Positions 1 to 14,187 of a stretch of 64,000 nucleotides of DNA are shown here, in pieces. The translations under genes were made by a program, and so were the position numbers. The stretch is from the NCBI RefSeq assembly GCF_016859285.1, contig NC_053415.1, forward strand, positions 23,441,501 through 23,505,500. Direction: 5' to 3'. The notes below the pieces were generated by a model. It had not been told where the DNA came from, searched no databases, and saw nothing but the letters and a program-made list of their open reading frames with translations. Source of the stretch: Xiphias gladius. Taxonomy: Eukaryota > Chordata > Actinopteri > Istiophoriformes > Xiphiidae. The first letter of the stretch is position 1. Every line of letters begins with the position of its first letter.

Positions 1-1359
1 AGTGAAGGAATATGCCCCCCCCCCAATAAACAAGAAGTATCATTTGAACACAAAAACATTTTTCTTCTGATCCAACTCTTCTTGTAGTTTAAGAGCAGAA
101 ACTGCACGTGAGGCTTTACAGTGAAATTTCTGGTTTTAATGAGTGGTTCAGTCTTGGATCGGACTAAAATAAAATCTGGCTTGATTTTTAGGGCCCAAAC
201 CAAAATCCACACACGCTCTATGCACCTTTGTGGGTTAAGGATTTTTTGGAGGTGACTTCTGAAATGGTCCGTCATCATAGAGAATCAATAACAGGAAGCA
301 TTTCATAGAAACAAGGATGTTTGTAATAGCAACCTCTTAGGGAAGAAGTTTCGGGCTCCACCTGAAGGACAAAACATTACACTGAACTAGAGTTGGCACA
401 AAATGAGGCAGCTATGGATGTAGAAGATAGCAAAACAAAATATTTTTGGTTGCTGTAATTTCAAATTTTTGAAATTTGATCTGCTACAAATGCAGAAATT
501 TCAGCCGAAGACACAGAAATATATCAATTTTGAAAACCGGTTGCTGCCAAACGAACGTGTCAGAGGAACCTGGGAGAATTTTTCATCCATCTGGTCTGAG
601 ACAGCTTCTGAGACAACTGAAATCTACCTGCAGAGACCCACGCCTTTTTCACCCTCTATGACCAAGCACGAGCTGTACTTAATAAGTGTGAGTGTGTGTG
701 CACGTGCATGCATGTGTCTTTGTAGCTTATTTTGCAGCAGCTGTGAAAGAGGCGTGTTGCTAACCCCCCCCCCCGTGCGATTACTGAGTAAACTGATTCC
801 ACTCTTCACATTGCCATGTCCAATATTTGAGTGTAAAGCAGCTCAGGTAGAACAGGAAGTAGCTCCTGTGTCAGACAATCACCGTCGAGGTGTTTCATTT
901 GTCCGTAAGACCAAGGGTGGAAGGAATGGGACAAGAAACCCCTGGAATAACCAGAAGAGGTCCTCGAATTAGAACCATTAGATCCAGACCTCCTCACATT
1001 CCCAAGGATATTAACTATCTCCTTTCAACCTGAACAGTGTCTGGGTCTTGCTCTGCTCACCGCATACGCTTCACCCTTGATGCAGTCAGTCAAATACAGA
1101 ATGTTGTTGCTTGGTCCCGGATCAGGGGAGTTTTGTATTTGAAGTCATTGTGGATGCACTACAGATTCCACAAGGTGGCGATGTTTGTCAATCCTGCTCC
1201 TGCAATTTAACAACCACACATGCCAGATATGCATAACACACACACAGACACATACACAGAAGAAGAGCAGCGGCAGGCGGGAGGGTCATGAGCTCAATGA
1301 TGAACGTTAATCGGCAGTTACAGACACACCCTGCACAGGAAAAGTATCGGTCTGCAGCT
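1..1359 (-). other. lats2 3' UTR and downstream flank
   Basis: This stretch lies 3' of the lats2 stop codon on the minus strand, so its upper part should be 3' UTR. I see no other conserved coding sequence. A minus-strand ATTAAA hexamer (TTTAAT at 135-140 on the plus strand) is a possible polyadenylation signal, but I cannot decide between candidates. Short C-runs (16-25, 766-775) and a GT-rich patch near 690-720 are the only low-complexity pieces. Confidence 0.4.
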
Positions 1360-1953
1360 CTAGACGTACACCGGCTCACATCCTTCCCCCTGCTCTCCCT
1401 CCTCCTCTTCATCTTCCTCTTCCTCCTCCTCCTCCTCTTCCTCCTCTTCCTCCTCCTCCTCCTCTTCTTCTTCCTGTTCCTCCTCCTCCTCTGGGCCCAT
1501 GCTGCTGGCTCCGGAGATGCTTGGCGGAACCACGCTGGCCTCAAGCGGTTTAGGGTAGCGGAAGGGGCAGCCGTGGTCGTCGAAGAACCTGCGGAAGGTG
1601 AACTCGTAGAAGGCGTGTTCTGGGTGCTTCCCATGCGGGGAGTAGAGCGTGTCGAAAGCGCGGGTGCTGTCCCCGCTGTCACTCCATGCCCCGGGGCCAC
1701 CCTCCTCCTCCACGGGGTCAAAGTTGGACGTGTCCATTGGGTGGGCGATCTTGGGCCGGTAGGGGGCCGGTTGCTGCCGTAGATTGCTGGAGAAGTCCAT
1801 CTGGGCGAAGAAGGGGTGGGCCTTGATCTCACCGGCGCCGTTGGCGCCCAGCCGGTCCTCTGCAGAGCAGCAGAGGCGACCGATGATGTCGACAGACTCG
1901 GGGCTCAGTTTGACCTGGGCGGGCACCTGCAGTGTGCTCTCCCAGTTAATGAC
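1360..1953 (-). CDS. lats2: lats2 last coding exon (C-lobe, hydrophobic motif, poly-Glu, stop)
   Basis: The exon opens with [16 protein letters not shown] after a CCACAG acceptor and ends with the LATS2-type GCEPVYV and a stop. It carries [20 protein letters not shown], the MDTSNFDPV element and the hydrophobic motif [14 protein letters not shown]. Between that motif and the terminus is an acidic run of 31 residues, 30 of them Glu or Asp, encoded by a CTC/TTC-type repeat seen on the plus strand at about 1395-1490. Confidence 0.95.
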   Translation of the reverse strand, partial: VINWESTLQVPAQVKLSPESVDIIGRLCCSAEDRLGANGAGEIKAHPFFAQMDFSSNLRQQPAPYRPKIAHPMDTSNFDPVEEEGGPGAWSDSGDSTRAFDTLYSPHGKHPEHAFYEFTFRRFFDDHGCPFRYPKPLEASVVPPSISGASSMGPEEEEEQEEEEEEEEEEEEEEEEEEEEDEEEEGEQGEGCEPVYV

Positions 1954-4900
1954 CTGTGGAGGGGAGATGCATAATACGTGAGTTTACCACAGCTACTGTA
2001 ATGTCAGATGTTGCATTATGATGTTATAAAACCACCAGTTTAGACTCGCGATTGAAAGTTCCCTCTTGATCCTTGAAACAGCAGCTGACTAAGACAATCT
2101 CACCGCAAGATCCATTTAGCTGGGGTTCTGGAGCTTTCAATCATATCAGAGGATCTTCCTCAGTAGATGGGAGTTGCCCAGTTGTCATGAAAATGTAGAG
2201 GTTTTTTTTCTGGACAACTGCATCTGATGAGGAAGATCGTATTAAACAACTGAAAGGTTGAGAACAGCCACTGAACAGACCTTGTGCCGAGATTGTTTTT
2301 CAACTGGGCAAACTCCATCTGCCGAGGAAGATGGTGAGATACGATCGAAAGCTCCAGGACAGCTACTGAGTTAACCTTGTGGTGAAATTCTGCTTGTCAA
2401 CTATGGTTTTGACTCTTATTCCAAAAACAGCTTTTGATTCCAAAACTATCTGTATGGCTTTAATGATCTGGCCGAACCGACCCTTTAACAAAAGGTCACA
2501 TGGCCTCAAGACTAGCTGATTTATTGGACATAGTTTTGGTGTCCTGTCATCATGCCACGTTTGAGATGTGGAAAATTTTTTTTGATTCCAGTCCCTGTAA
2601 CTTGAGCCAAGTATTACACTGTTTTATTCACCCTCTATGTCGTTCATGAAGCCAAGACCAGCAGGAGGGCAGATATAATGTGCCACTGTTTAACTGGCCT
2701 GGCCTGCTGCGACTGAACTGATCCAGAGACACCAGGCTGATATTCATTCATCCATTGGTCAATGATTTAATTTCTAAATCAAAGCGGGGATATTTTTCTT
2801 CTTCACCGACCTTAATCTGAGTCTCGGTGGGTGTGGGAGCCAGGAAGGGCGGCTGTCCCACCAGCATCTCGAACAGGATTACTCCCACGCTCCACCAGTC
2901 ACACAGCTGGGTGTAACCTGCACACACGACACGAATATCAGATTAAACTATGAGTGACAAACATTATAACATCGTAACTATTTGCTCAAACACGTATTTT
3001 CTGTTGTGTTGACTCTGCACCTCAATGAATTCATTTGAAATGAAACAATGACTCTGAATTTAAAGTGCGGACCCTCAGCAGTGGCTGAGGGTGTTCACAC
3101 TGATGCTTGATCAACAGCGTAGAACCCTGTTTACACCCAATTCTACAATTCTTTGAACAGTAGGACAACAATGGGGCTACACTTTCTACTGTGTTCACAC
3201 AAAATATCCTCAAATTAAAGCTCAATGTCAGAACTTAAAACATCAAAGCTAATGTTTCATGCCGAGTACAGAGCCAACACGACAAAAAAAGGTGACAGTG
3301 TCCACGTATTAACTGACTCTGCTGCATATGCAAAAGATATGCAACATGTCTGAGTATTCTAGGATAATATTTATTACATGATGAGTTTTGAATTCACAGT
3401 TACATTCCTTATCATGGTAAATGCTGAATTTTCATAAACCGAGAATTGAAACTAACTCCAGTTTTGTGAAGGATAAACGTAAACTAAATGTCTAAAATAT
3501 GAGCACATACTTGGCACAAGGACACTTTTGTCACAAAGGATCTGAAATTCAAGGAAAAGGAATTTTCACCTTGTTTTCTTTACTTTAAAATTATCAACAG
3601 GCAAATGCAAAGACAAAAACAAATTTGTATTTGGTAAATGAATCAGTTAATGTTGATTTCTTCAGCCTCTGGTCCATTTTCAGACTAACTGTCACGTGTA
3701 CTCTCTTTCCAACCATGAGCTATTCAAACCAGTGACCCCATGTGAAGCTGGCTCTACACAAAGCAGCAGCGTCTTAAACCTTATATCTGGATGGTTAAAT
3801 AATCAGATCAAAGTTTTTTCAGTCATCAGATACTTTTACTTCAGACACTGCTCAGCTGAATCTGCAGTAATCATCCATTTTATTCTCGCCCACCTTTGCG
3901 CAGCAGCACCTCAGGTGCAATGTAGTTTGGCGTTCCCACCAAGGAGTGAGCCAGGCAGCGCTGGTGCTGCCGGTTGGCGCGCTGCTCCAGTGTCATCAGC
4001 CGGTCGCCACACCGACAGTTGGAAACGTCATCCCAGAAGTCACTGGGCTCCATGCTGTCCTGTCTGACGTGACTTCCTAAAGACAGAAGAAGAGGAACGA
4101 TGTTGTTGAACTTCGCACAAAAAAGCACACACGATGACACACTGCCTGGATTAGCTGGATGGGAAAGGTAACACTCTGAACAACTGCCAGTTTTTGAGGT
4201 GCCTTTGAGCAAAGCACATAATGACCAGCGAACGGGCTGGACCTTGCAGCTGCCAAGTCTGAATGTGCCTGACAATGCACTTGCGTGCTCATTTAATTTT
4301 GCCTTATCTTGCCATAAATACGCGCACAACAAACAGATTTATATAACGATATCACCAGATGACTATTGTCCCACACAGGCACTGAGTAGGTGCTTTGAAC
4401 AAATCGCTGATTGGATATGTCAAAACTTCCTCCAGTTAAACACAGATAAGACTGAAATAATTGCTTTTGGAGCCAAAGAAAAGAAATTTAAAGTCAGTGC
4501 TCTGTCGCTAATGGTAAAGACCACAAACCAAGCCTGAAGTCTTGGTCTTACATTACAAAATCAGCCTATCACCTGTAGCTGCACTGTAATTTTAATTTTG
4601 ACTGTTTATTCCGCCTCATTCTATTGTAGCTTGTTTGTATCTTCTATTTTAAATCTAGTTTATGTATTTTTTTACTGTCTTTTTACGATGCCTTGTGTTT
4701 TTGTGTCTCATGTAAAGCACTCTGTATTTCCTTGTTTTTGAAAGGTTCTATGCAAATAAACTTGTCTTCTCCTGAACGTGATCGGAGAAACTAAATGGTA
4801 TTTATATGAACTATGATTCTCCATTACAAAACAGTGAGAGTAAGATGTAGTTCTAAGAAAAACATCTGTGATTATCACTCTTATTAGTGCACATTATACA

Positions 4901-7900
4901 GTATGTTCTTACATGTAGGCTGCATGTTTACAAAATCCATTGAATCCACTGTTAAATCATGTGTGCATGTGTGTGTGTGCGCATGTTAAGATATTTTGGC
5001 CATGTAGCACGAGTAGAGCACTAAACCATCATCATAAACTGCCTCACCTTTCTGGTAGTACTTGGAGTTGTGTGTCCAGCGGAAGCCTGTGCACAGACCG
5101 AAATCCGTCAGCTTGATGTGTCCGTCAAGGTCAATGAGGATGTTGTCAGGCTTGATGTCGCGGTGGATGAAGCCCATCTTGTGGACACTCTCGATAGCCA
5201 GCGTCAACTCCGCCACGTAGAAGCGTGCCAGAGGTTCGGGGAAGACGCCCATTCGGATGAGCAGGCTCATCATGTCGCCTCCGGGGATGTAGTCCATGAC
5301 GAAGTAGAGGCTGTCGCGGTCCTGAAAGGAGTAGTAGAGACGCACCACCCACTCGTTGTCGGCCTCCGCCAGGATGTCACGCTCCGCTTTCACGTGAGCC
5401 ACCTGCATCGAAGAAAGTGCACATTTGAACTAGTCTGCATTACAACTTGTCATCATTAATTTAAATACCAACAATAATATCCACAAAGACACAAACCGGC
5501 TGCAGCTCAGTGGATCAGTATGGTATGTACAAACATGATAAGAAAGAGTGAATGCTCTAACTCAAGGGCGTCCTCAAAACAGTAATACTGTGTACTATAT
5601 ACATAAAAATGTATTAAATCACCTGGTTGCGGTTCAGAACATCTTTCTTGCGAAGCGTTTTCATGGCATAAAGTGCACCGGTGTCCACTTTACGCGTCAG
5701 ACACACTTCACCGAAGGCACCTATGCCCAACGTCTTGATTTTGACAAACATGGACTTGTCCATTTTAGCACGACGTAGCCTGTTGTAGTTGGACTCTTTC
5801 TGGTTCAGCATCTTCCTCATCTGTTCCTGCTCTGCTTCTGACAGACCAGCCTGGACAAGAGCGGGAGTGGAGAAAGATTGTGAGGGTGAGGGGTTAATTT
5901 TTCATCCGTGATTAGTAATGACCTAGGAATGTGGCACGAGCTGAACCCGGCACCCTGACCTTTGTTGTCAAATTTAACTCATTCTGTTATTCAACTGTGT
6001 GGTATTTTTTCTTCTCTAAGAATTGCTTTCAAATCACTTTAAACTAGGTCAAAAAGGCAGAGGCCAAAGCCATGATTCAGGACAAGCCCATGAAAACACA
6101 AGTGTGAACTCACTGACTCCTCATACCAAGACAAAGGTTTTGTTGTCTAAAACAAAGTCCTGAGGGAGAATTTTCTGGATGACAACCTCTTGGACATCAC
6201 TGCTCCATGCAACCCGTTACCATTCTCATTTCCTATACAGACTAAAGAATTTTACCCGTGGGTTTTCAGGTTTTACCCAATTAACTACAAATTCTGACCA
6301 TTTTCCAAAGCATGTTGATGAGTTTCTTTATTGAATTTCAACCTAAAGATGGCAATTGATTTTATTTTCTTTCAAAATAAAGTTTTGGAGACTCTACGCT
6401 TGCTTGAGACAGGATCATCTTCACAGCGAACAATGCGCTGCTATTATTTATTTGTCTAAACTTGACTCCGTTGATGATGCGGTTCAGGATGTCTGTCAAC
6501 CGATGGATTTCTGCTCTGCTGAGAAACACCACCACAACATCAGCCTGAACACTTTATGGTATCCTTTGGAAAATTGGTCTGCAATAATATAAAATATACA
6601 CAATTTGTCGTCAATGGGCTAAAAGATGCAAATCCACTGGTATGCTCCACTGATTTATGTTTAAAGATGCTTTCTTATGAATCCAAAAGTTTAAATAGAA
6701 GTTATTCAAGAAGCTCCATACAATAGCAACAGTGATGCAAATCACAGGATATACAAGGCGTATGTATCATCACATGGCAATCTTGTAATGCTTTATAATC
6801 TGTGTATTTTAGGCATTTAGATGATGCTACGTGAAAGTTACTGAGCATGTAGCGGTTGTGTGCCTCTACGTGACACTCGTGACAAGACTTGCATTTTCCC
6901 TTTTTAAAGACCTACATTTCAGTGTCAGCTTAAATCTGGGGCCATCCATTTTACCTGTTTTGTTATTGGGGTGATTCAGCAGCTAAATGCTTGAATTTGT
7001 AACATTAAGCTGTTAATGGGCAGGGAGTGCTGTCAAATGTTGTCTTACCTTGGACATCTCTTGTTCCAGCTGAAGCCTGCGGTTGAGTTTCTGCTGGTAG
7101 GTCTTCATCACATTCTCTATGTGCTGCTCCATGTAGAACTTGAAGGCGAAAGGTGAGTAGGTCTTGATGCGTGACTCCCTCTTCTCCTCGTCGCGTCCAT
7201 TCTTCCTCACTGGGACAGGTGACGTCTGGATCTGCTTCTTGTCTTTCACTGTTTTTTCTCCCTTCCCCATCTTTGTCTTCTCTTTCACCTGCTGGCTCTC
7301 CTCTCCCTTTCCACTCCCACCGCTGCCATTGTGTGTGCTTCTGGCAGTAGGGTTGCTGAGGTCCTGAGCGCCACACATGGCCCCAGCTCCTTCCAGGGCC
7401 CCTGGCTCGCCAGCTGCCCCAGACATGAGTAGATTTTTGGGGTAAGGTGGCGGCGGGCAGCGTGGCTCCTGTGCAGGCTCGAGGGAGTAAGTCTCCTCTG
7501 GCATATAGGCCAGAGGTTCTGCTGCATCCTGGGCCTGAGCAGTCATCCAGCCAGGGTGACACGGTCCCACGGCTGTCTTGGGCTCTGGCCTCATCACGCG
7601 GATACTTTTTACCGGCTGTTGAATGGGCGGGGATGTCACAGCCGTGATGGTGTTCGGTGGGCCCAAGGAGGACTCCTGTTTTCCAGCTGTAGGAGGTGCA
7701 GCCATCGCAGGCCGGACACCGTTGGGCCCCGCAGAGCGACTGTTAAAGGAATTGGTTCTGCTGGGGACACGCACCTCCCCCCTGAATGGGCCTTGGGGCT
7801 GGGGTTGCCTGGCTGGGGGGGCCCCTTCAGGGCCCGGAGGCCCTGCCCAGTGGTGCTCATACAGGTCCAGGTTGAGACTGGCCCTAGTTGGTGTCATCAA

Positions 7901-10900
7901 GCCCTGTGGCAGATCTGGGAAGTCAGGGCCCATGCTTGCCACCCCACCTGGGGAACGGGACATTATGTGGACCTGGTGGGAGGTGGGACTAGCCTGTCGG
8001 GGGTGCGAGTGAGGGGGTAGGTACAGGTTAGCGGGGTACCCTCCCCCTCCTCCTCCTGGCCCGTTCTGACCCATGGCCCCTTTGCCCTGCATGTTGACGT
8101 AGTTGTCTGGGGGTGCCATCTTGTTCTGGAAGGAGGGGGTCCTCTTTACGCCATAGCCTGCGGGCTCCATCATGTGCTGCCTGGCATGACCGTAGTCATA
8201 GTGGGGGCCTGGGACAGGGCCCCCTGGTGGCTGTGGCTGGAGCTGCAGAGGCTGACCAGGGACGTTGTAGCTCATTATGGGCCCGTGCTGGTCCATACTC
8301 CCAGGGTAGCCTTTCTGTTGGGCTCCTGGAGGGTACATGGTGTTAGCTGGGTTGCTCTGGGTGGCCATCACTGGTGGATAGGATCCCATACTGGGAGGTC
8401 GACCCATTGGGTTTCCCATGGCAGGGCCCTGTGCTGCACCAGATGGGGGCATCATGTAGTTCATAACAGGGGGAGCGCTCAAGTAGGGCCTGGGCATCTC
8501 ACCCTCAGGGCCATATCCTGCCGCCCCCTCATACATGGGAGCCCCCATCTGATGGTATGGAGGCATGGCACCTGCCTCACCTGAAGCCTCCAACGCAGGC
8601 CGGTGGTCCATTGCATTTGGCATTCCAGCTTTTCCTATAAGGACAAGGAATATCACTCAGCAAAAACAGCAACTTATTCTTAACTGTCTGTTGTTGGTAG
8701 AAGTAAGTAGATCAATAAGCACATGCAGTAAATATATGTAGTTAAGAGAAATGAAGAGCATTAAAAACCCACTGGCCAAAATGAACTTATTGAGGTTGTA
8801 TTTATACCTGGTGAAGTCTGCTTGATGACACGGACGATGAGCTCATTGCGAGGGTCGAGGTAACCCATTTTGCTGATGTATTCTAGCGCCGCTTCGATGT
8901 TCCTGCTTCCTGTCTGCTTCAGCGCCCGCACCGCCATCTCCTGTGAAGCGCACACAAAAACAAAAAGAGATGTTGAGAAACTTTTTGACACATGCTTTGC
9001 TATTATCCCTGCTTTTTCATTTAACAAAAGAAAGCCAAGTTTTTGTTAAATGTCATCTAAACACAAGTAGCTGTGCAAGAACTTCGCCTAAATAAAGAAT
9101 TTAAAATTGGTAAAATTTTAAATCAGATCAGGAACTATTTGATTAAAGAATAAGCAAACAAGACTACGAATTTGGCCAGACATTCAGTGCTAGCTTTTGA
9201 TACTCTGAACTTTTGAACTACTGAAAAAAGTTGGTCGCAACCCAAACGTGAAAACGCTTAAAAAATACCTATAAAAGACTTGAAAATACATACAAACACA
9301 CAAGAAAAACCCTTGACATAAGCTTTAAAAGATATTGCTGCAAGTATCTGCCATTAACCACACAAAAACACACAAACAGAAAAAGGCTCATGTATGCCTG
9401 CAGCACACATGCAAGCACAATGAGGTTAATCTGCTTTGAAGGTGTCCATAAACCCATCACAAAAAAAAAAACGCACAAACTTTAAAAACGCACAGCAGCC
9501 CAGTAGGTGCTCAAGCACCTGCATCCTCTCCACTCAGGGTCACGTACCAGTGACTTCCTGTGCCTTTCAAAACAACACACAAAAAACATACCACCAAAAA
9601 GAGGTCAAATTACTACTGGAAATGGGAATGATGTACATGAATGGCAATGGGAAAGTGTAGTATGTTTTTACTGTAATATGTTTTTATTAATGTCTGTTTT
9701 GTAGTGACATGTGTGATTTCAATATTAAAAAAAAACCTGAAAAAAAACTTTAAACCTGAGAAACTGAAATGGTTAAGTGTAGGAGAAGAACGGTGAGCTA
9801 ACAGTTTCTTAGTCGGCATTCAAAGAAAACTCTGAGCCAAGGCAATTATTATAAAAGCCACGTGATTATTTGTAATGGGTGCAATTATTTCATGTGAATG
9901 ATTCAGTAGTTGTAGCCTTACAGCAGGGTGTGGTCCTATGTGTACCTCAGACAGGCTTCACCAGAAATGACCAGTAAGCACTCCCTTTGATGGACTATAT
10001 TGGAGTTTCTGTTTTAGCTCATTTAACACTAACTACATTAACTTTATATCACTACCCACCATTTTCCAAAGATTATATAATATTTTACATTTCTGAATGC
10101 ATTCTTTCTTCCTTCCCCGGGTTGTGCTCTTTTCAGTACGATTTAAGAGTCAACAGAGGCTCAAAACTTGCTTGAGAATGATCGCCTTTACTTTCACTCC
10201 CAGTTACGGTATGTTGTCAAATTGTGTTAATGAAATTAAAAAGCACAAACTGATCGATGCTATTATGTCAGAAAACCAAATACAGAAGACAAGAATTAAC
10301 ACATGGATATCATGAAAGGGATCATGGGAATTTGGAAGCGTACTGCATTAAAAAGATTCCTGTTTGGCAGCCAACTCTCAAATCTTGGACACAGGAATTT
10401 CCCGTCATCAATAATGCACTACCCAAATTATTACTGTCAACCTGATTTTGTTTGCACAAGATACTAAAAAACACTAAAATACCATGGTAAAAGATTGAGT
10501 GTGTGTTTTATTTTTCACTGCATTTAAGTTAACTGTGTGATGAAGCAGCTTCCATAACTTCCCTTGCAGGTCTATGCATCATCAAATTGACTGCATTGCC
10601 CTTCTTCCTCATGTAATGTTGCATTTTATTTGCGCTATGGTTTTGTCTCCCTCCTCACTCATACCCCCAGGTGGGGCGCGTGGAGCTCATCCCATGCCTT
10701 GGGACCCAACAGGTGGGTCACTGTAAAAAGCCCACTGGTATTTAGGTCACCTATGTGAAAAATGTTGCCACAAAAATGCGAAGGAGGAAACATGCAGAGC
10801 GTCACTTTCCAGTTTTTGGCCTTTTATTTGATAATGCCAATCATTCCTTTGGTTTTTGTGTTAATTTAAAGCAGGAGATTTTTTAAAACTTTTCTACTCA

Positions 10901-13900
10901 TGAGTCAAAATGAGAAATCAATTCAACACCCCCACCAAGACGCCTGAACGCATACTTGGGCTGGAGCAAGACACAGTAACCAATTGTGGTTCTGATTTAC
11001 AGTTTGAAATGTTGGGCTTTATATCAAGTTCATAAAATAAAGGCCACAAAAGCCAAACAGAGTTTTATAGACTTGAGTTAGAACAAAGTGTCTGTTTGCT
11101 GCACCACTGCTACAGGACATTACAAGACTCAAATAGGTCACTGTAGTGAAACAGTATAGATAGTTACCTACTGTGTTATGTAGCGCACACTCTCCCCCTT
11201 TGTATGTTGCATAAGGACGAGCTGATTTTGATGATTTCTGTTACTGCATATATAAAGTTTTCGACCAAAGTGTCTCCATTAATAGTCAGCAAAACGTTTC
11301 ATCTGTTTGTATATCTATATCTCTTCCCATGGAGATGGATTTAAAGTAATATAGATTTAATAGGAGCATCCCTTCTAATTATAGCTTTTACTTGAATTCC
11401 TTTCTTTAGTGTAGAGTGTAAACAGGGTCCTATAATACGACCCTGTAACCCCATGTAAACAAACAGGACACAAAATTGAAAATCCATCTTTCCTTCTCCA
11501 ACGGAGCACCCCACACCTAGATGAGCAAATCCCCTCCAATTGCACATGACCTTACTACAGAGACATTTCAACTCAGACCCCTGACCGGCCGCTCTGACAA
11601 AGCCAACGTTCAGGTGCCCCTGCTGGCCATATGTAGTAACAGCAGCCGCAAATGAAAGTCTCCCGCCATATACAGATGACATTAATTGTATGTCATTATT
11701 CAGTCAGTCACTAATAGGGCCACAAACTCCTAAGTCAAAAACGGAAAGAATCTTAGCTGGCTACAAAAAAGCGTTTGCAAGTTGTGAAAGCTGCCAAAGG
11801 AGGGGTAATTACTACGTAATGATTTAGTAGGGTGCCCAAACCTTTGCACATGCTACAGTTATCATTTAATTCTTGTCTGCATTTTAAGATCATGAAATAA
11901 AAAGAAACAGTGATTTGACATTTGAAGAAAGGCTCATTTCTGGCTGGAACGCAACAGCGTGGTCAGCCCTGTTAACGCAAATGTCTGTCACTGACCGACT
12001 GCGTGAGGAAGTTACACCATCGGTCAGCCGAATGCCACCTGACTGAGTGTTGAGTTTCCCACTGGCTGTTGCTCTTTCAAAATGAATTTGCACAAACAGT
12101 TTCTAATATGAAATCGGGGGGGCATTTATAGGCAGTGTTGCCAACTTGGCGCCTTTGTCGCTAGATTTACTCTACTTTTCAGACCCCTTTAGCAACTGTT
12201 TCTCAAAAAAAGGCACCTAGTGACAAATCTAGCAACTTTTTAGGACAAACCTTAGCTACTTTCCACAGAAGAGAGTCGCTAGCGTTGACCCGCGAGTGCG
12301 AGGTTGGGCTTTCCCTCCTCCATTGGGAATTCAGCTGTATTAAATTGCTGTATATATGAGCACGGAGAGTAGGAGAAGGCCCAAAACTGGCTGACACGAG
12401 GCAGGATGCAAATATGACGTGATGATGTCATCAATGTGCTAATTAGTGTATTATGTCATCTAGTGACATTTAGCGACTTTTCAAGCAGGCTTTAGGTACT
12501 TTCCATTGAAAGTAGTTGTTTCCTACGGTTCCACGACAGTTTTCAAATATGTCCTTAATTTCGCAAATTGACCATACGCAGTCCAGCCGTATACTAGGTT
12601 CTGACCTAGTCTTGTTTAATCTGTACTTACTGCAGGGGTTGTTTTAACTGCTTTCACTTCAAAAATCAGCAAAAATACGTGATTTGACCAGGGCTGCCCA
12701 AACGTTTCCAAACGTTTACAATCAACAGCAACTGGTTAAATTACAACAACAATAAACTATCTAGCTTAGGGTACTTCAGCTATAAAACCAACATACATGG
12801 ATGATTATTAACTACACTGTCATTAAAACTTGTAACTTTTATTTTTTAAGCGTTTAGCTGATTCCTAGACTAACTTCAGATTAGAGTAATAGTATGAATA
12901 ACTGAATCTTCAGTATCTATAATTGTAGTTTTACATAAATATAAATCTGGAGCCCTACCACTACTATAACATGTGCATTATCATTTACAGACTATTGCAA
13001 ATGTGTCTCCACTGCTCTTCTAATAAGGACTGTTAAACACCTGCAACCCATTGAGACTGTGGCTGTCAGATTTCTGACAGGGTTCAGGAGACCTGAGCAC
13101 ATTATTCCTACTCTTAAATCTTTTAAATGGCTTTGAGATCATTTAAGAAGATTTTAAGGATTTTATGCTAGTTAATAAATCAGTCAGCATCCTGGTCTGG
13201 CCATCAGATAAAAGTGCAGTGAGTCAGAACCAGAACCTGCATGCAGATGGAAAAAAACTTTCTGATGCCCTTCAATGTTCAGCAACTCTAAACCAACTTA
13301 AAAACATTTATGTTGCCTTTAATTAATTTTGTCTGGTGCACTTTTTTCCTTTAAAGTATATTTGGTGCAACTTACTACCGGACTGAAACTGCACTGAAAC
13401 TGTGTATTTTGTTGTCTTATTTTGTCTGTTTGTATTTCACTTTATTATATTTACTTTTATCTGTTTTAACTGATTTTAATATTCATTTTCACTGTGTTTT
13501 ACAAGTTTTGTAATGCAGTTCTTGGCCTTATGTGAACCACTCTGAACTGTGTCTGTGTTTGAAAGGTACTGTACCAAATGAACTGCTTGGCTTTCTATGT
13601 AATACTAGCAGAAGTAATAGTAGCAACTGTTTTGAAGCTGGTTACAAAATACCTCAATGTCAACCTTGAAGGTTTTCTTTTGTAATAAAAGCAAAAAAAA
13701 GGATAATTTCATCCAAAAACAGAAGAAACAAAAATATATAATTTTAGAGTGTAAGGAAATGCAAGAACAGCTCAGGAGAGAAGTTTTTATCCCCGAGCAG
13801 CCATTTTGTGCCCCTTGTTTCTGTGGTTTGTCAGACAGACTGGCCGCCCTTATTCGTCAGGACGAAACTAAATCAAACATAAATGGTTCGAAAGTAAGAC

Positions 13901-14133
13901 TGTGCAGCAACCGTGGGCACAGTCAGCTCTCAAAGCCAGGAAATGCCAAGGCCACACACTCTCTATGCTTTCTGTAATGTGCGTGTGTGGTGTCCATCAC
14001 GAGTGCGTCTACGTGGTTGTAAATACACTGAAGTGTGCAGCGTGCACATGCCTGCTTTCTTCCCCTCCCGTTGCATTTGAGTGTTCATACACACATAAAT
14101 GGCTCTACATCCCTGCGCCCGAGACTGACCATC

Positions 14134-14187
<54 letters not shown>

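Noticed and set aside
1188..1832. Long minus-strand open frame rich in Arg/Lys, and its plus-strand counterpart rich in Leu/Phe (1288-1782)
   Set aside because: Both are out-of-frame readings of the Glu repeat inside the last lats2 exon; the true frame is fixed by the kinase C-lobe and VYV end.
7556..8656. Several open frames of 70-150 codons on the plus strand over the lats2 linker exon
   Set aside because: They are shadows of a GC-rich coding exon on the opposite strand and resemble no protein.
14141..14186. Regular repeats considered as a CRISPR-like array
   Set aside because: They are simple dinucleotide repeats without spacers, in vertebrate DNA.
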